Positions 27,412 through 38,097 are shown, counted from the stretch's first letter. The stretch: 64,000 nt of DNA from Bdellovibrionales bacterium (GCA_019637855.1 JAHBUX010000007.1:103211-167210), one strand, 5' to 3'. The notes: a model not told the origin generated them from the letters alone. Numbers and translations are program-made.

Positions 27412-28950
27412 ATGTCAGAGATCCCAGCTGATCGCGCCGGCAAGGCGCAAGAGCTACGCGATTTGCAAGACACCTACCGCAAGCGCCGTCAGGAGCTGCA
27501 GGAAAAAGGTGAGCAAGATGTTGAGCAAGCTCGTGCCGAAGCACAGAAGAAAGTACGTGAAGAGAGCGCTCGCGGCGATGCGGCCGTAAATCATATCCGC
27601 GAAGACAAAGCGGCCCGCATTCAGCAAATGAAGAACGAGTCGGAACAGCGTTTGACCTATGAGCGCCGCACTCTTGCCAACCGTCACGAACAAACCAAGC
27701 AGCGTGGCGAAGCCGGTCTGGAAACCCTAGAAAAATCCTTAGAGATGCGCAAAGCCGCGCTTGGCCGCGAAAGCGGCGAAGTCGTGCGCAAGAGCGACGA
27801 CCTACGTCGGCGCGAAAACGAAGTGACCAAACAGATCGCGCAAGAGCAACACGAACGGCGCAAAGAGATCCAACAAGGCGCCCAGATGGACGTGAATAAC
27901 ATCGTCAAAGAAGCTCAGGATCAAAAAACCAAAGTCCGCCAACAGGCGGCTTTGGAAACAACGCAAGAGGTGGAAGCGCACCGCTCTAAAATCCAGAATC
28001 TGCGCGATCAACATCAGCAGATTTATCAGAAGCAAGCCCAGTGGAGCGAAGCTCAGCTCAAGGGGCAGGCCACTTCGGACCAAGAGCGTATAGAAAAGCA
28101 GCGGCAAGAGTACCTGGAACGCCAAAGCAACCTGAAACTGCGCACCCAATTCGCGTTGAAAGAAGAAAAAGAAGTTTCCGAACAACGCCTCAAAGACATC
28201 AATAAAGAGAACGAACTTCTAGTCGGCAAGGAACGTGAAAAGGGCACCCAGAACATGGAAGAAACCCGCAACTACTTTGCCAAAGAGGTAGCTCGCATCC
28301 ACAAAGAGGGCGATGAGGGCGTGCACCAGCAGACCGAGGCCAACCGCGCAAAAATGAACGAACTCAAAGAGCGAGAACGCGCCCAACTCGAACAACAGAA
28401 GATGAACGAGGAAAAAAGCCTGGTTGAACTCTCGGAACGTTATAAGCTGCAAGCCAAGAACAACGAACTCACCTACAAACAGGCGTTGATCCAGCAACGG
28501 GCGGAATTCGCCGAAGCGCACGCCAAAAACCACGCCGCCTTTGAAGAGAGCGTGAAGCTCCAGCGCGCCAATCTCGCCCAGAGCATCGAAAAAGAAAAAC
28601 GCGAAGTTATGCAGAGCATGGGCAAATTCTCCTCTGTGAAGAACGACCCTTTCTACCAGATGAATCAGGTCAAAGGCTCAATGACGGAAACCGATGGCCA
28701 TTACATCATCCAAGCCGAAGTGCCCGAACATGAGCGGGAAAATGTGCGCATCACCGTGAAGGACGACAAAGTCGTTGTTCAAGGAAGCCGCCGCTTTAAA
28801 GACGAGATCAAAGAGGACGAATCGCGCATCTCGACGGAAAACTACCAAACGTTCCGCGAAGTCATTCCCTTGGATCGCCCCGTGCGCGACAAATTCGCCC
28901 GTCAAACTTATGCTAACGGTATTCTCACCGTGAAGATTCCCAAGGCTTAA
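27412..28950 (+). CDS. Long coiled-coil protein fused to a C-terminal Hsp20 domain
   Basis: 512 residues with an ideal ribosome site (AGGAGG, 7 nt). Residues 1-405 are very rich in Glu, Gln, Lys, Arg and Ala with heptad periodicity and almost no Pro or Gly, so they form a long coiled coil. From about 422 there is an alpha-crystallin domain: HYIIQAEVPEHERENVRITV, KVVVQGSRRF, FREVIPLDRPVRDKFARQTY and the closing ANGILTVKIPK motif, after which the protein ends; the usual C-terminal I-x-I extension is missing. Small heat-shock proteins bind unfolding clients. The coiled coil may replace the usual oligomer with a filament or scaffold. No signal peptide. Confidence 0.85.
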   Translation: MSEIPADRAGKAQELRDLQDTYRKRRQELQEKGEQDVEQARAEAQKKVREESARGDAAVNHIREDKAARIQQMKNESEQRLTYERRTLANRHEQTKQRGEAGLETLEKSLEMRKAALGRESGEVVRKSDDLRRRENEVTKQIAQEQHERRKEIQQGAQMDVNNIVKEAQDQKTKVRQQAALETTQEVEAHRSKIQNLRDQHQQIYQKQAQWSEAQLKGQATSDQERIEKQRQEYLERQSNLKLRTQFALKEEKEVSEQRLKDINKENELLVGKEREKGTQNMEETRNYFAKEVARIHKEGDEGVHQQTEANRAKMNELKERERAQLEQQKMNEEKSLVELSERYKLQAKNNELTYKQALIQQRAEFAEAHAKNHAAFEESVKLQRANLAQSIEKEKREVMQSMGKFSSVKNDPFYQMNQVKGSMTETDGHYIIQAEVPEHERENVRITVKDDKVVVQGSRRFKDEIKEDESRISTENYQTFREVIPLDRPVRDKFARQTYANGILTVKIPKA

Positions 28951-30116
28951 AAGGTGCTCTGCAGCTGCAGCAGCACCGTGCGAGAAGCGCCTAAGCGATA
29001 ACCCATAAGCGGCAGAGTGTAACGGTCACTGCCGAACTCCCCGTGCTTGTTGCCAAATGGCCATTTGATCTTAAAGGTCAGCGAGGTGTTGTCGGTCAGG
29101 CTGTGCTCAAAACCGCCCAAGGCCACATAGCTCACATCCGAAGCCAAGGCAGCCAGCGCGCCGAAGCGCAAATTCCACAATGGGTGTATCTGATAGGAAA
29201 AATTGCCTAAGACATACCAACGACCGTTCAAAACCATAAAGGGGCTAGGAGGGGCCAGCGTGTTGGTGACATCCACCAAGCCCGCGCTCTGGTACAGAGA
29301 TTCAGCCACCAAAGTCCACTTTTCCGACAACGCCCGTTCAAAACCAAGCCCCAGCTGCGTTTGCTGATGCGGGTTCACCTTACGATCGCGTCCTATCCAC
29401 AAAGCCTCCAGCCGCAAGGTCGACGCTAGGATATCATAGGCCCCCGCCATCCCAAGCACCGGGCTCTCCCACCAATAACCGCCCAAGGCTTGCAAGTCGA
29501 CACCTTCACCGGCAAAGCGCGATTCATACAAAACCAGGTCGTTGTCAGCATTACGAGAGCCAAACAGACGATGCGAAAAGCGCCCGCTTTGATAGGACCC
29601 GCCGATCACATCCGGATTCTCTATCCACTCAGGCCCGGGTTGAAACACCAAAGGCAAAGTGAGCTTGTTCCACACCGGAAAAAAGCGCAGAACACCCATC
29701 GACAGAGGCTTTCGGCCGAAATAGATGTCTCCGTTTTCAAAACTGCGGCGCACGTTCAAACGATCAAAATCGAACTGCGCTTCGCCGTCTCGCTCGCGAA
29801 ACAAAATCCTTCGCGTCGACAACACACGATCTGTGGTCTGCACACTGACAGCGGCCGGAACTGCTTGCAAAACCCCACGGCTGCCGACGGCCCGAATCTC
29901 CGGTTTAGCTTCGACAAACCAATCGCCCTCAGACCATTCGAGATGGGTATTGAACAGCCCGAACACATCCCAAACTTCGTTGATGGAAGTCATGCCCCGC
30001 TGTTCGAGCTGGCGATACTGCGGGCTGAGTTCCAGGTTGCTGCGAACACTAAGCCCAGCCTGGGCTACAGAAGACATCAAACAAAAAAACAAGATGCTGT
30101 TACGATACAAGCTCAC
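28947..30116 (-). CDS. Outer-membrane beta-barrel protein
   Basis: 389 residues from a GTG at 30114-30116. The signal peptide is SILFFCLMSSVAQA. The mature part has many amphipathic strands (THLEWSEGDWFVEAKPEIRA, DIYFGRKPLSMG, RFSHRLFGSRNAD, STLRLEALWIGR, WTLVAESLYQSAG, TSLTFKIKWPFG) and ends TVLLQLQSTF with a terminal Phe, both typical of outer-membrane proteins. The GRKPLSMGVLRFFPVWN segment resembles the conserved GR-x-x-x-WG site of alginate-porin-like or DUF1302-like barrels. Its substrate is unknown. It overlaps the coiled-coil/Hsp20 gene by 4 nt tail to tail. Confidence 0.75.
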   Translation of the reverse strand: MSLYRNSILFFCLMSSVAQAGLSVRSNLELSPQYRQLEQRGMTSINEVWDVFGLFNTHLEWSEGDWFVEAKPEIRAVGSRGVLQAVPAAVSVQTTDRVLSTRRILFRERDGEAQFDFDRLNVRRSFENGDIYFGRKPLSMGVLRFFPVWNKLTLPLVFQPGPEWIENPDVIGGSYQSGRFSHRLFGSRNADNDLVLYESRFAGEGVDLQALGGYWWESPVLGMAGAYDILASTLRLEALWIGRDRKVNPHQQTQLGLGFERALSEKWTLVAESLYQSAGLVDVTNTLAPPSPFMVLNGRWYVLGNFSYQIHPLWNLRFGALAALASDVSYVALGGFEHSLTDNTSLTFKIKWPFGNKHGEFGSDRYTLPLMGYRLGASRTVLLQLQSTF

Positions 30117-30319
30117 ACCCTAAATACTGACCAACAGCGGGCCTGAAGGCAAAGCGAACGTCTAGGTTTTCAACACAATACGGCATTGACCCGTACCAAA
30201 TGCGCCATCCGAGACGCGGAAGGTGCACAAAACCGAAGTTTGACGAAAATTTTGTTTCTCCGAACGGCAACTGTGCTCCACAGTTAGAAGAGCGAGTACT
30301 TTCCATGAGGGGGAGATAA

Positions 30320-31108
30320 ATGGGGCGAGTCAAGGTTGACTGCTCCGCTGTGGCCGTATCGGAGCTGGCCGCCGCGGAAATCGAGCAGATGTTTGCGCTC
30401 TTCGAAAAATTCTACGATTGCGTGAGCTTTGAAACCTTCTGTACCGACCTCTACAAGAAAGACCGCATCCTTCTCGCTCGTGAACGTGACACTTGGCGTA
30501 TCGCCGGCTTCACCACTCTTAAAATCATGAGCATCGACTTCGAGCGCGGCGGCCGCAAACAAGTGGCCACTGGCATCTTCAGCGGCGACACCATTCTTGC
30601 GCCCGAGTACTGGGGCTGTCGCGTCCTCAACAGCGCCTTCGCCTCTCTTTTGCTGAAAGAGAAGATGAAGCGTCCCTTCGGCGATCTGTATTGGTTCTTG
30701 ATCTCCAAGGGCTACAAGACCTACTTGCTTTTGACCAACAACTTTCTGGAATACTACCCGGCGCTCCACGCGCGCACCCCCGCTCACGTCCAGCAGGTGA
30801 TGGATTCCTATGCTTCCGAACTCTATCCCGAGGCCTATGACAAAGCCTCAGGTCTGTTGATCTTCCAAGAGTCTCTGGGTCAGTTGAAAACGTCCGTCGC
30901 TCCCATTGACGGGAATCTGATGGAGTCACAACCCAACGTCGCCTTCTTTCAAAACCGCAATCCCGATTGGCAGAAGGGCAACGAACTGGTGTGCCTGGGT
31001 GTGATCGACTGGCGTCTGTTCGGCTACTATGTCGTAAAGGCCGCCCGTTGTGCGACGATGGCTTGGGTGAAGCGAGCCAAAAAGATCCTGCGGAGCCAGG
31101 AGACATGA
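30320..31108 (+). CDS. Acyltransferase-like protein of unknown function, coupled to GH3
   Basis: 262 residues with GGGGAG 6 nt before the ATG. The middle has a GNAT-like look: ILLARERDTWRIAGFTTL as a beta-hairpin, GIFSGDTILAPEYWGCRVLN, and then DLYWFLISKGYKTYLLLTNNF. A later conserved patch is YYPALHARTPAHVQQVMDSYA. I do not recognise a named family; proteins of this type are seen as uncharacterised GNAT-fold members. It overlaps the GH3 gene by 4 nt (ATGA), so the two products are made together and probably act in one pathway. No signal peptide or membrane segment. Confidence 0.7.
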   Translation: MGRVKVDCSAVAVSELAAAEIEQMFALFEKFYDCVSFETFCTDLYKKDRILLARERDTWRIAGFTTLKIMSIDFERGGRKQVATGIFSGDTILAPEYWGCRVLNSAFASLLLKEKMKRPFGDLYWFLISKGYKTYLLLTNNFLEYYPALHARTPAHVQQVMDSYASELYPEAYDKASGLLIFQESLGQLKTSVAPIDGNLMESQPNVAFFQNRNPDWQKGNELVCLGVIDWRLFGYYVVKAARCATMAWVKRAKKILRSQET

Positions 31109-32605
31109 TTCATTTACTGGTCACGGGGTCCCAGCTGCCAGGCTACTGGCGCTTTCGCAAAGCCCTGGGCCAGCCCGAGGCCACGCAGCTCGAAGTTCTA
31201 AAAAATATTCTCGCAAGCTTAAGCAGTACCGGCACCGGCGCTCGTTTCGCGCTCGGCGAGAAAATGTCTTACCGACAGTTCGCCTCTGCGGTCCCCGTCA
31301 CGGACTATAGCTTTTGGGAGCAGGATATATTGCGTCAGAAGCATTCGGGCTCTGCACAGGTGTGTGTGAACACCGAGCGCTATCAACCCACGAGCGGCTC
31401 AACCTCAGCGCAAAAATGGATTCCTTACTCGAAATCATTTATGCGCGAAATGGATGGCGCCATTCAGCCTTGGCTTGGTGATGTGGGCATCAACCATCCA
31501 CGCGCTTTTAAAGGATGCCAGTACTGGTCGCTCTCATGGCTACCGCAGGAGCAACGCGATTCGCGCCCGAGCAACGACGACCTGGAACTGCTGCCGACCT
31601 GGAAACGCATCATGCTTGAACGCGTGATGGCCGTACCGTCGGCGGTCACCTACACCAAAACCATGGAAGAGTCACAGTTCGCCACCCTGGCCCACTTGTG
31701 CGCGCGGCGCGATCTGTCTTTGGTCTCCGTATGGTCGCCCACCTTCTGGCTCACTCTGCTCGATAAACTCATTCTCTGGCGTGAATCGTTGGCCGAAACT
31801 TTAGATTCCGGCCGCTGGAGCCTACCCGGCTTTTCTTCCGACTTAAAATGTCCGCACTCAGGCCGCGGCGCTAAAATTCTGCGCGAGTTTCAAGGCACCG
31901 AGCTGATTGAGCATCTCTGGCCCATGTTGTCCTTAATCAGCTGTTGGGACTCGGCAGGTTCCAAGATGTGGGCACAACAGGTGCGACGCCGCCATCCCTC
32001 AGTCTTCCTGCAAGGCAAAGGCCTGTGGGCCACCGAGGGCGTGATGACCATTCCCTTTCAAGGCCAGTACCCGGCAGCGATCACCAGCCACTTTCTCGAG
32101 TGGATGGATCTCGACAACGATCGTGTTTACCCGACGTGGGAACTTAAGCCTGGCCAGATGGTGCAACCGCTCCTTAGCGGAGGGCACGGGCTTCTGCGCT
32201 ACAAACTCAACGATGCGGTCTTGGTCAAAGGCACTCTCGGCGCTACTCCGACCTTTGAATTTCAAGGTCGCCTGCGCGAAACCGATCTGGTGGGAGAAAA
32301 ACTCTCGGCCCAGCTGACCGAGCAAGCATTCCAATATGTGGAAGAACAAACCGGAGTACGCCCGCTCACCATGTACGCCGTACGCACACAGCTGACTTCG
32401 CCCTACTACCTGGTGCTGGTGCGTTCAAGCGATGTTCAACCCGACAAGATTCAAAACGTCGTTGAAGAGGCGCTCTCGCGAGTGTTCCACTACAAACTGG
32501 CGCGCGAGCTTGGCCAACTCGGTCCGGTGCGAGTGCGCATGGACCAGCAGCCCGAGCGCGTCTATCAACAAGTGTTGGTGAACAAAGGTTTGTTGGCCGG
32601 CGATA

Positions 32606-33352
<747 letters not shown>

Positions 33353-33363
33353 GAGGTGCCTCC
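33353..33363. promoter_or_regulatory. Shared bidirectional ribosome-binding spacer
   Basis: The 11 bases GAGGTGCCTCC form the whole gap between two divergent starts. Read forward, GAGGTG serves the permease ATG at 33364; read on the other strand, GGAGG serves the ATPase TTG at 33352. No room remains for promoters, so each promoter must lie inside the opposite coding region or the two genes depend on flanking transcripts. Confidence 0.6.
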
Positions 33364-34587
33364 ATGTATCTGCTGACCCGTTTCGCGTTCCGCAATCTTC
33401 TGCGCAATTGGCGCCGCACCCTGTTCACGGTGTGCTCGCTCAGCATGGGTGTCGCCCTTTCCATTTGGACGGACAACATCACCAAGGGCCGCGCCGACGA
33501 TATCGTGGAAGCCGTGACTTCCGCTTACGTGGGCCACTACCAAGTCTCCACGGCCGAATACCGCAAAGATGAACTCATTCAAGACTATATGAACGAAGCG
33601 CAGCTGCAAAGTTTTTCCGGGATGTCGCCGCGGATACACTTCCCCTCGCTGCTCTCAAGCGGTGAAAACTCAATGCCCATTGTGCTGGACGGCATTGATC
33701 CGCAGGCCGAAAATCTGGTCACCAACCTCAGTTCCAAAACAGTGCAGGGAGAGTACCTGGCCCCGACCTCGCTTGCGGAATGCAGCGAACGTCAGATTTT
33801 GATTTCAAAAGAAAACGCAGAAAAATTAAATGTCGGCCTGGGCGACAAGGTCGTGGTTATGGGCCAAGCGGCGGATGGCAGTTTGGGAAACGATTTGTTC
33901 CGCGTGCGCGGGATTTACCAAACCGAGTCCAAGGCCTTCGACAAACACATGGCTTTTGCCAACTACGGATGTGTGGCCGCCCTAGGGCAGATCCAAGGAC
34001 CGCATGAGTTGGTGTTTGGCCTTCCGGCCGGCGTGGAGGACAAGGTTTTTGAAAAAGAGATGGCGGCGAAAGCCGCGGCTGCCGGATTGAAGTTCACCAG
34101 CTGGAAAGAGTCCGTTCCACAACTCTACAGCATCGTGCGTTTTTCGCGCGCCATTCATAACGCCATCAATTTTATTTTGTTCTTAGTGATCTCAGTTGGG
34201 ATCGTAAACGTAATGATGATGAATGTGTTTGAGCGCACCCGCGAATTCGGCGTTATGGCTGCTCTCGGCACCGGCTCAAAGCAAGTGGTGTCGCTAGTCT
34301 TGCTCGAAACCTTCGGCATCGCCCTTCTGGGCCTGACTGTCGGCGCTGCGATTGGCTCGGCCATGGTGACCTATCATCATATCTTCGGCTTCGATCTGCA
34401 TATGTTCTTGGGCGATCAATACTCGGCGGGCCAATTCTCGCTCAGCATGACCGTGTTCCCAGAGCTCTCGCTGGTTTCAATTCTGCGCTCTTCGCTGATC
34501 ACCATTGCCTTTATGTTAGTGGCCGGCCTTTATCCGGCGTGGCGGGCCTCGAAGTTGACACCCATCGAAGCTATGAGAAGCTTGTAA
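33364..34587 (+). CDS. ABC transporter permease, LolE/MacB-FtsX type
   Basis: 407 residues. Topology is that of FtsX-like permeases: one transmembrane segment near the N terminus (NWRRTLFTVCSLSMGVALSIW), a large periplasmic MacB-PCD-like domain (about 45-265), then three transmembrane segments (INFILFLVISVGIVNVMMMNVF, LVLLETFGIALLGLTVGAAIG, ITIAFMLVAGLYPAWRA). The cytoplasmic EFGVMAALGTGSKQV and C-terminal P-x-EAMRSL motifs are the ATPase coupling sites. Such permeases extract lipids or lipoproteins rather than moving solutes across. The likely partner is the divergent ATPase at 32606-33352, and the carrier-like gene follows 30 nt downstream. Confidence 0.9.
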   Translation: MYLLTRFAFRNLLRNWRRTLFTVCSLSMGVALSIWTDNITKGRADDIVEAVTSAYVGHYQVSTAEYRKDELIQDYMNEAQLQSFSGMSPRIHFPSLLSSGENSMPIVLDGIDPQAENLVTNLSSKTVQGEYLAPTSLAECSERQILISKENAEKLNVGLGDKVVVMGQAADGSLGNDLFRVRGIYQTESKAFDKHMAFANYGCVAALGQIQGPHELVFGLPAGVEDKVFEKEMAAKAAAAGLKFTSWKESVPQLYSIVRFSRAIHNAINFILFLVISVGIVNVMMMNVFERTREFGVMAALGTGSKQVVSLVLLETFGIALLGLTVGAAIGSAMVTYHHIFGFDLHMFLGDQYSAGQFSLSMTVFPELSLVSILRSSLITIAFMLVAGLYPAWRASKLTPIEAMRSL

Positions 34588-34617
34588 AGTTTCGTAGGTC
34601 AAATCAAGGGGGGATTC

Positions 34618-35391
34618 ATGAGAACTCTGTTGTGTCTGCTGGCTGTTTTTAGCCTTAGCACGCAAGCCACCACCACTGCCGCCAGCTCTGGCGAAAGTGA
34701 TGCCAAAGCCGTAGAGCTCATCCGCAAACTCGAGCGCAACTCGCGCGGCGAGACTTTCTCCGGCGATATGAATATGACCGTTGATCATCGCGGCAATGCG
34801 CGCAAGCTTTCCATCCGCGTATGGTCGCGCGGCCAAGAGCGCGTCTTGTTGCGCGTGCTCGAGCCGGCGCGCGACAAAGGCACCGGCAACCTGCGCATCA
34901 AAGCCGACTTGTGGCAGTATCTCCCGCGTGTTGAAAAAACCATCAAAGTCCCCTCAAGCCTTTTATTCCAAAGCTGGATGGGCTCCGACTTCTCAAACGA
35001 CGACCTGGTGAAGTCGAGTCATTTGGAGCGCGACTATGTTCACAAGTATATCGGCGAAGAAAGCGTCGGCGATATCAAGGCCGTGAAGATCGAAGGCATG
35101 CCGAAGCCTGAATCCAAGATCGTGTGGGGAAAAGTGATCTTTTGGGTGACGCCAAAAGATGGAGCCCTGGTGCAGCAGGAGTTCTATACAGAGGCCGGCA
35201 AGCTGGTGAAACAGCTGCGCGGCACGGACCACAAAACCTTCGGTAAGTATGTTATCCCCACCCGTCTGACCATGCGCGATCTAACGCGCGAAAACTCTTC
35301 CACCGAGATCGTGTACGGCAAGGTGGAGTTCGACAAACCGCTGGCTGACAATGTGTTTACGCTTAAAGAACTCGAAAAGGCTTTGCCTTAG
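34618..35391 (+). CDS. LolA-fold outer-membrane lipoprotein-sorting protein (COG2834 type)
   Basis: 257 residues with a strong GGGGGG ribosome site and a signal peptide (MRTLLCLLAVFSLSTQA). The mature part has the half-open beta-barrel pattern of COG2834: GETFSGDMNMTVDHRGNARK, RVLLRVLEPARDKGTGNLR, LWQYLPRVEKTIKVPSS, WMGSDFSNDDLVK, and IVWGKVIFWVTPKDGALVQQ. These periplasmic carriers shield a lipid or acylated peptide on its way to the outer membrane. It lies 30 nt after the permease, the usual link for this family, so ATPase, permease and carrier probably form one route. It converges with the next gene, overlapping by 4 nt. Confidence 0.9.
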   Translation: MRTLLCLLAVFSLSTQATTTAASSGESDAKAVELIRKLERNSRGETFSGDMNMTVDHRGNARKLSIRVWSRGQERVLLRVLEPARDKGTGNLRIKADLWQYLPRVEKTIKVPSSLLFQSWMGSDFSNDDLVKSSHLERDYVHKYIGEESVGDIKAVKIEGMPKPESKIVWGKVIFWVTPKDGALVQQEFYTEAGKLVKQLRGTDHKTFGKYVIPTRLTMRDLTRENSSTEIVYGKVEFDKPLADNVFTLKELEKALP

Positions 35392-36569
35392 ACTAGCGCC
35401 AGTTCGAACGCCGGCGGAAACAGTCCCAAGCTATTGCGGTCAAAGCCCGCCACTTCTTTTTCAGGCATGACCGTATAGAGTCCCACATGCACCGGCACTT
35501 TCAGATAGCCTTTCAACTGACCGGCCAACGAGAACTCTTTGAAATCGCAGAACGCCAACCCCTCAGCCCGACGCTTGCGTTTTTCCGGCCATAGGGCGTC
35601 CATCAGCTGAGCCATGGCCTCGGCCTTTTGTTCGGCGCTAAGATCCCAGGCAAAACTCAAATGCGTCAGATAGACGATCTCTAATGGACGACCAAAACGC
35701 GGAAGCCGTAGAGCATGAGCAAACATATTGTAAATACGCGTCCACCACGGCCCTTCGATCACCGACTGTTTGCAGTGGTTGGGATTCCATAGGCCCGTGC
35801 ATCCCACCATTCGCCCCGAACAATCGCGCACCACATAGAAATCGCCCAGCGAAAATCCAACCCACTCCTTAAGCCGGCGGCGCAGTTCAAAGTGCGGCCC
35901 CAAAAAGCATTGGCCAAAAGCCTGAGGTCGTTGCACTGAATCCAAAAACGTTTCTAACTCTTCAACGCTAGTTTGCTGACTTACACTGAACTCAGTGGAG
36001 CGACGGCGCGGGCGCGGTAGACGCTTGAACAAAGTGATCATCGCATAGGGGGCGATATTCACTAGGCGTTGACCGTTGTGCACGCTCTCTTTAAGAACTT
36101 TGATCGCGCGCGCGTTGCTTTCAATGATCACACACAGCAAACGACCACGCTCACCGAGCTCTTTTAGCGTGGGACCATATTGCAGAATGCGCGCAAACAG
36201 ATCGCGCCACACCAAGCGCAGACTTTTGTCGCGGGTTTGAATGCGAAGATCCGACATGTAGCCGAAGCGGCCTTCTTGACCTGCGATAAAACACGGGGTG
36301 GACGTGAGTGAGCCGGTTCCGATCAAGCGGCCTTCATAGTCGCGCATCCCTAGTGCCCGACTCACTCCGCCGCGCTGATCGAATAGGTCCCAGAAGTGGG
36401 GACGACGGCGCATAAGCAAACGGATCTTTCCGCCCATGCCGGCGTTGTCGAAGAATTGCAGAATCTCGGCATCGTGAGCGCGGTTCAGCGCAACGGTTTG
36501 CGGTGAGGCTTTAGCTAAATCATGAAGCTCGAGGGCCGAGGCGTGCGGACGTTCCGTGTCTATGTGCAT
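35388..36569 (-). CDS. GNAT-like acyltransferase, possible double domain
   Basis: 393 residues; no good ribosome site precedes the ATG. The N-terminal half (about 25-190) has a GNAT-like pattern: ALNRAHDAEILQFFDN, GMRDYEGRLIGTGSLTS, GRFGYMSDLRIQTRDKSLR, LLCVIIESNARAIKVLKES. A second, weaker half follows (DFYVVRDCSGRMVGCTGLWN, IVYLTHLSFAWDLSAEQ). No signal or membrane segment. It faces the GH3/Lol module from the other side and may add to it, but this rests on position only. The upstream 83-residue gene is 17 nt away on the same strand. Confidence 0.6.
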   Translation of the reverse strand: MHIDTERPHASALELHDLAKASPQTVALNRAHDAEILQFFDNAGMGGKIRLLMRRRPHFWDLFDQRGGVSRALGMRDYEGRLIGTGSLTSTPCFIAGQEGRFGYMSDLRIQTRDKSLRLVWRDLFARILQYGPTLKELGERGRLLCVIIESNARAIKVLKESVHNGQRLVNIAPYAMITLFKRLPRPRRRSTEFSVSQQTSVEELETFLDSVQRPQAFGQCFLGPHFELRRRLKEWVGFSLGDFYVVRDCSGRMVGCTGLWNPNHCKQSVIEGPWWTRIYNMFAHALRLPRFGRPLEIVYLTHLSFAWDLSAEQKAEAMAQLMDALWPEKRKRRAEGLAFCDFKEFSLAGQLKGYLKVPVHVGLYTVMPEKEVAGFDRNSLGLFPPAFELALV

Positions 36570-36586
36570 GCGATCGACTTAAAGCC

Positions 36587-36838
36587 TTAGCGGCGAATAA
36601 CGGAGCGAACTTCGCTGAGTACGAAGCCTAAGCGACCACCTAGATCCTCTAGGTAATTGATGTTGGCATGCAGCTGCTTGAGGACATCCTTCGTTTCATG
36701 ACGTAAAGCGGGCAGCGCCTCCGCCGTACGGCGAGAAGGTTCGCGGACTGGAGCGGCGCTCGTATCCTTGTTCTGCACGTTTAACGTTTGCAAGTTTGAC
36801 TCCTCAATCTTTAAATCCCTTGTCTTGACAACTTCCAT
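36587..36838 (-). CDS. Small hypothetical protein
   Basis: 83 residues from the ATG at 36836-36838, which has AAGG 8 nt upstream; an in-frame GTG eight codons earlier has none. The first half is polar and disordered in composition. The second half has a likely helix (ETKDVLKQLHANINYLEDL) and ends GGRLGFVLSEVRSVIRR. It leads into the acyltransferase-like gene. No family recognised. Confidence 0.5.
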   Translation of the reverse strand: MEVVKTRDLKIEESNLQTLNVQNKDTSAAPVREPSRRTAEALPALRHETKDVLKQLHANINYLEDLGGRLGFVLSEVRSVIRR

Positions 36839-36926
36839 GTTACTGACCTTGGTTGTGTTCACAAACTTAAATTACCTTACATTTTTCGGGACGAGTTTCC
36901 TCGTCTAGTTTCCTTAAGTTGCAAGT

Positions 36927-37553
36927 TCAGTACTCACACTTAAGACTAGTCTGGTCCATCGCACCTAAGCGGCGCCGCACCTGGCCCTGATCGAGCGTAA
37001 TATTCATTACACTTCCGCTAGTTACATTGTGGGCTAGACCAAGGACATGGCCGATTTCATGCACCATAAGGCTGTTTAAATCGACTTCGCTGAAGTGCGT
37101 ATCTTCCCCGAAGTAATACCTAAAATTGGCCGCGTTGATGCGGATGTCGGCTTCAAAAATCTCTGAGCCAGACCAGTAAATAGTCGTGCGCGCTTGCTCG
37201 GTAGGACGGCTCTTGTCCCAACTACCGAACCAATAAATCATCGAGTATCCATCCCGTCCTGGGTTCATATCTCCACTGGCGCCACGGGCCACGATCTTAA
37301 ACATTTCGCGGCCCCCGCCTACCGTTAAGTTGTATTCGGAAATGGCTTTGTCAATTACGGGGTAAGCCTCCGCCGGTACGGAGCTATGCAGATAGAGCTT
37401 AACTGGCAAACTGCTCTTCCAGGAGACTCTCTGCTGTTCTGGATTCTGGACGAAATTGCACGACTCTTGCGGAGTGGGAGGCCGACTGCACGCCTGAATA
37501 AGTGTGGCGATGGCCACCATTAAAAGTATAGATAAACCCAAGCGTAGCTTCAC
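36927..37553 (-). CDS. Matrixin-like zinc metalloprotease lipoprotein
   Basis: 208 residues. The signal MKLRLGLSILLMVAIATLIQAC has a lipobox-like IQAC. The zinc-binding consensus HExxHxxGxxH is complete in MVHEIGHVLGLAH, followed at the expected distance by the Met-turn SVMN, which places it in the metzincin (M10/matrixin) group. Upstream strands (VKLYLHSSVPAEAYPVI, ARTTIYWSGSEIFEADIRI) fit the family fold. There is no pro-domain cysteine switch. It should act at the cell surface or in the periplasm on protein substrates. Together with the S8, S41, rhomboid and HETAH proteins it adds to a protease-rich neighbourhood. Confidence 0.88.
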   Translation of the reverse strand: MKLRLGLSILLMVAIATLIQACSRPPTPQESCNFVQNPEQQRVSWKSSLPVKLYLHSSVPAEAYPVIDKAISEYNLTVGGGREMFKIVARGASGDMNPGRDGYSMIYWFGSWDKSRPTEQARTTIYWSGSEIFEADIRINAANFRYYFGEDTHFSEVDLNSLMVHEIGHVLGLAHNVTSGSVMNITLDQGQVRRRLGAMDQTSLKCEY

Positions 37554-37848
37554 TTCGTGCGCTCCTTCCTCGCTTCACTAAGGCAATCTTGAGGCCTGAG
37601 TGCCCGCACCCAACCATCGGAAATTGCTTACCTTTTTGTGAGTCCGGAAAACGCCGCTGTGAGCCGACTGTGAGTACTGATAACAGCCAGTCTACAAAAC
37701 GTGCAAATAACTACAGATAAACCAATGAATTTACTTATGTTTTTATGGCGTATGGAATTGAGACAGCGGTTTTACCTGGAGCGCGCAAAAAGGCCGTATA
37801 CAGAAGCTCTATCACAGTTACTTATTCATAGATCGGCCTAGAATGCAT

Positions 37849-37878
37849 TTATCAACAATAGAGATGGTTATGTATAAT
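37849..37878 (+). promoter_or_regulatory. Sigma-70-like promoter candidate, about 290 nt before putA
   Basis: TTATCA (37849-37854), 18-bp spacer, TATAAT (37873-37878). A perfect -10 and four of six -35 matches. It would give a leader of roughly 285 nt. Confidence 0.45.
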
Positions 37879-38097
37879 CATAAATTATCGATGGGGCCAT
37901 TTTGCACCCTCGCGAACAGGCGATGCGCTCTGCATTGCCGGTTCAGCTCGAAACTAGACCACGGGTTCAGGACAAGGTGACACCGAAAGGCTTGGTATCT
38001 TCTTTGCCTATAGAGAACTGCAACTGTCCGGCTCGACCACAGTCGTGGATCCCTAAAGCGAGCTAAAAATCCCATCAAAATAACCCACCTCGCAAGG

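Noticed and set aside
29490..30146. 218-codon plus-strand frame
   Set aside because: It lies opposite the outer-membrane barrel gene, whose signal peptide and terminal Phe show it to be the real gene.
37878..38078. 66-codon minus-strand frame in the putA upstream region
   Set aside because: No ribosome site, strongly basic random-looking sequence, and it runs against a good promoter; more likely untranslated leader.
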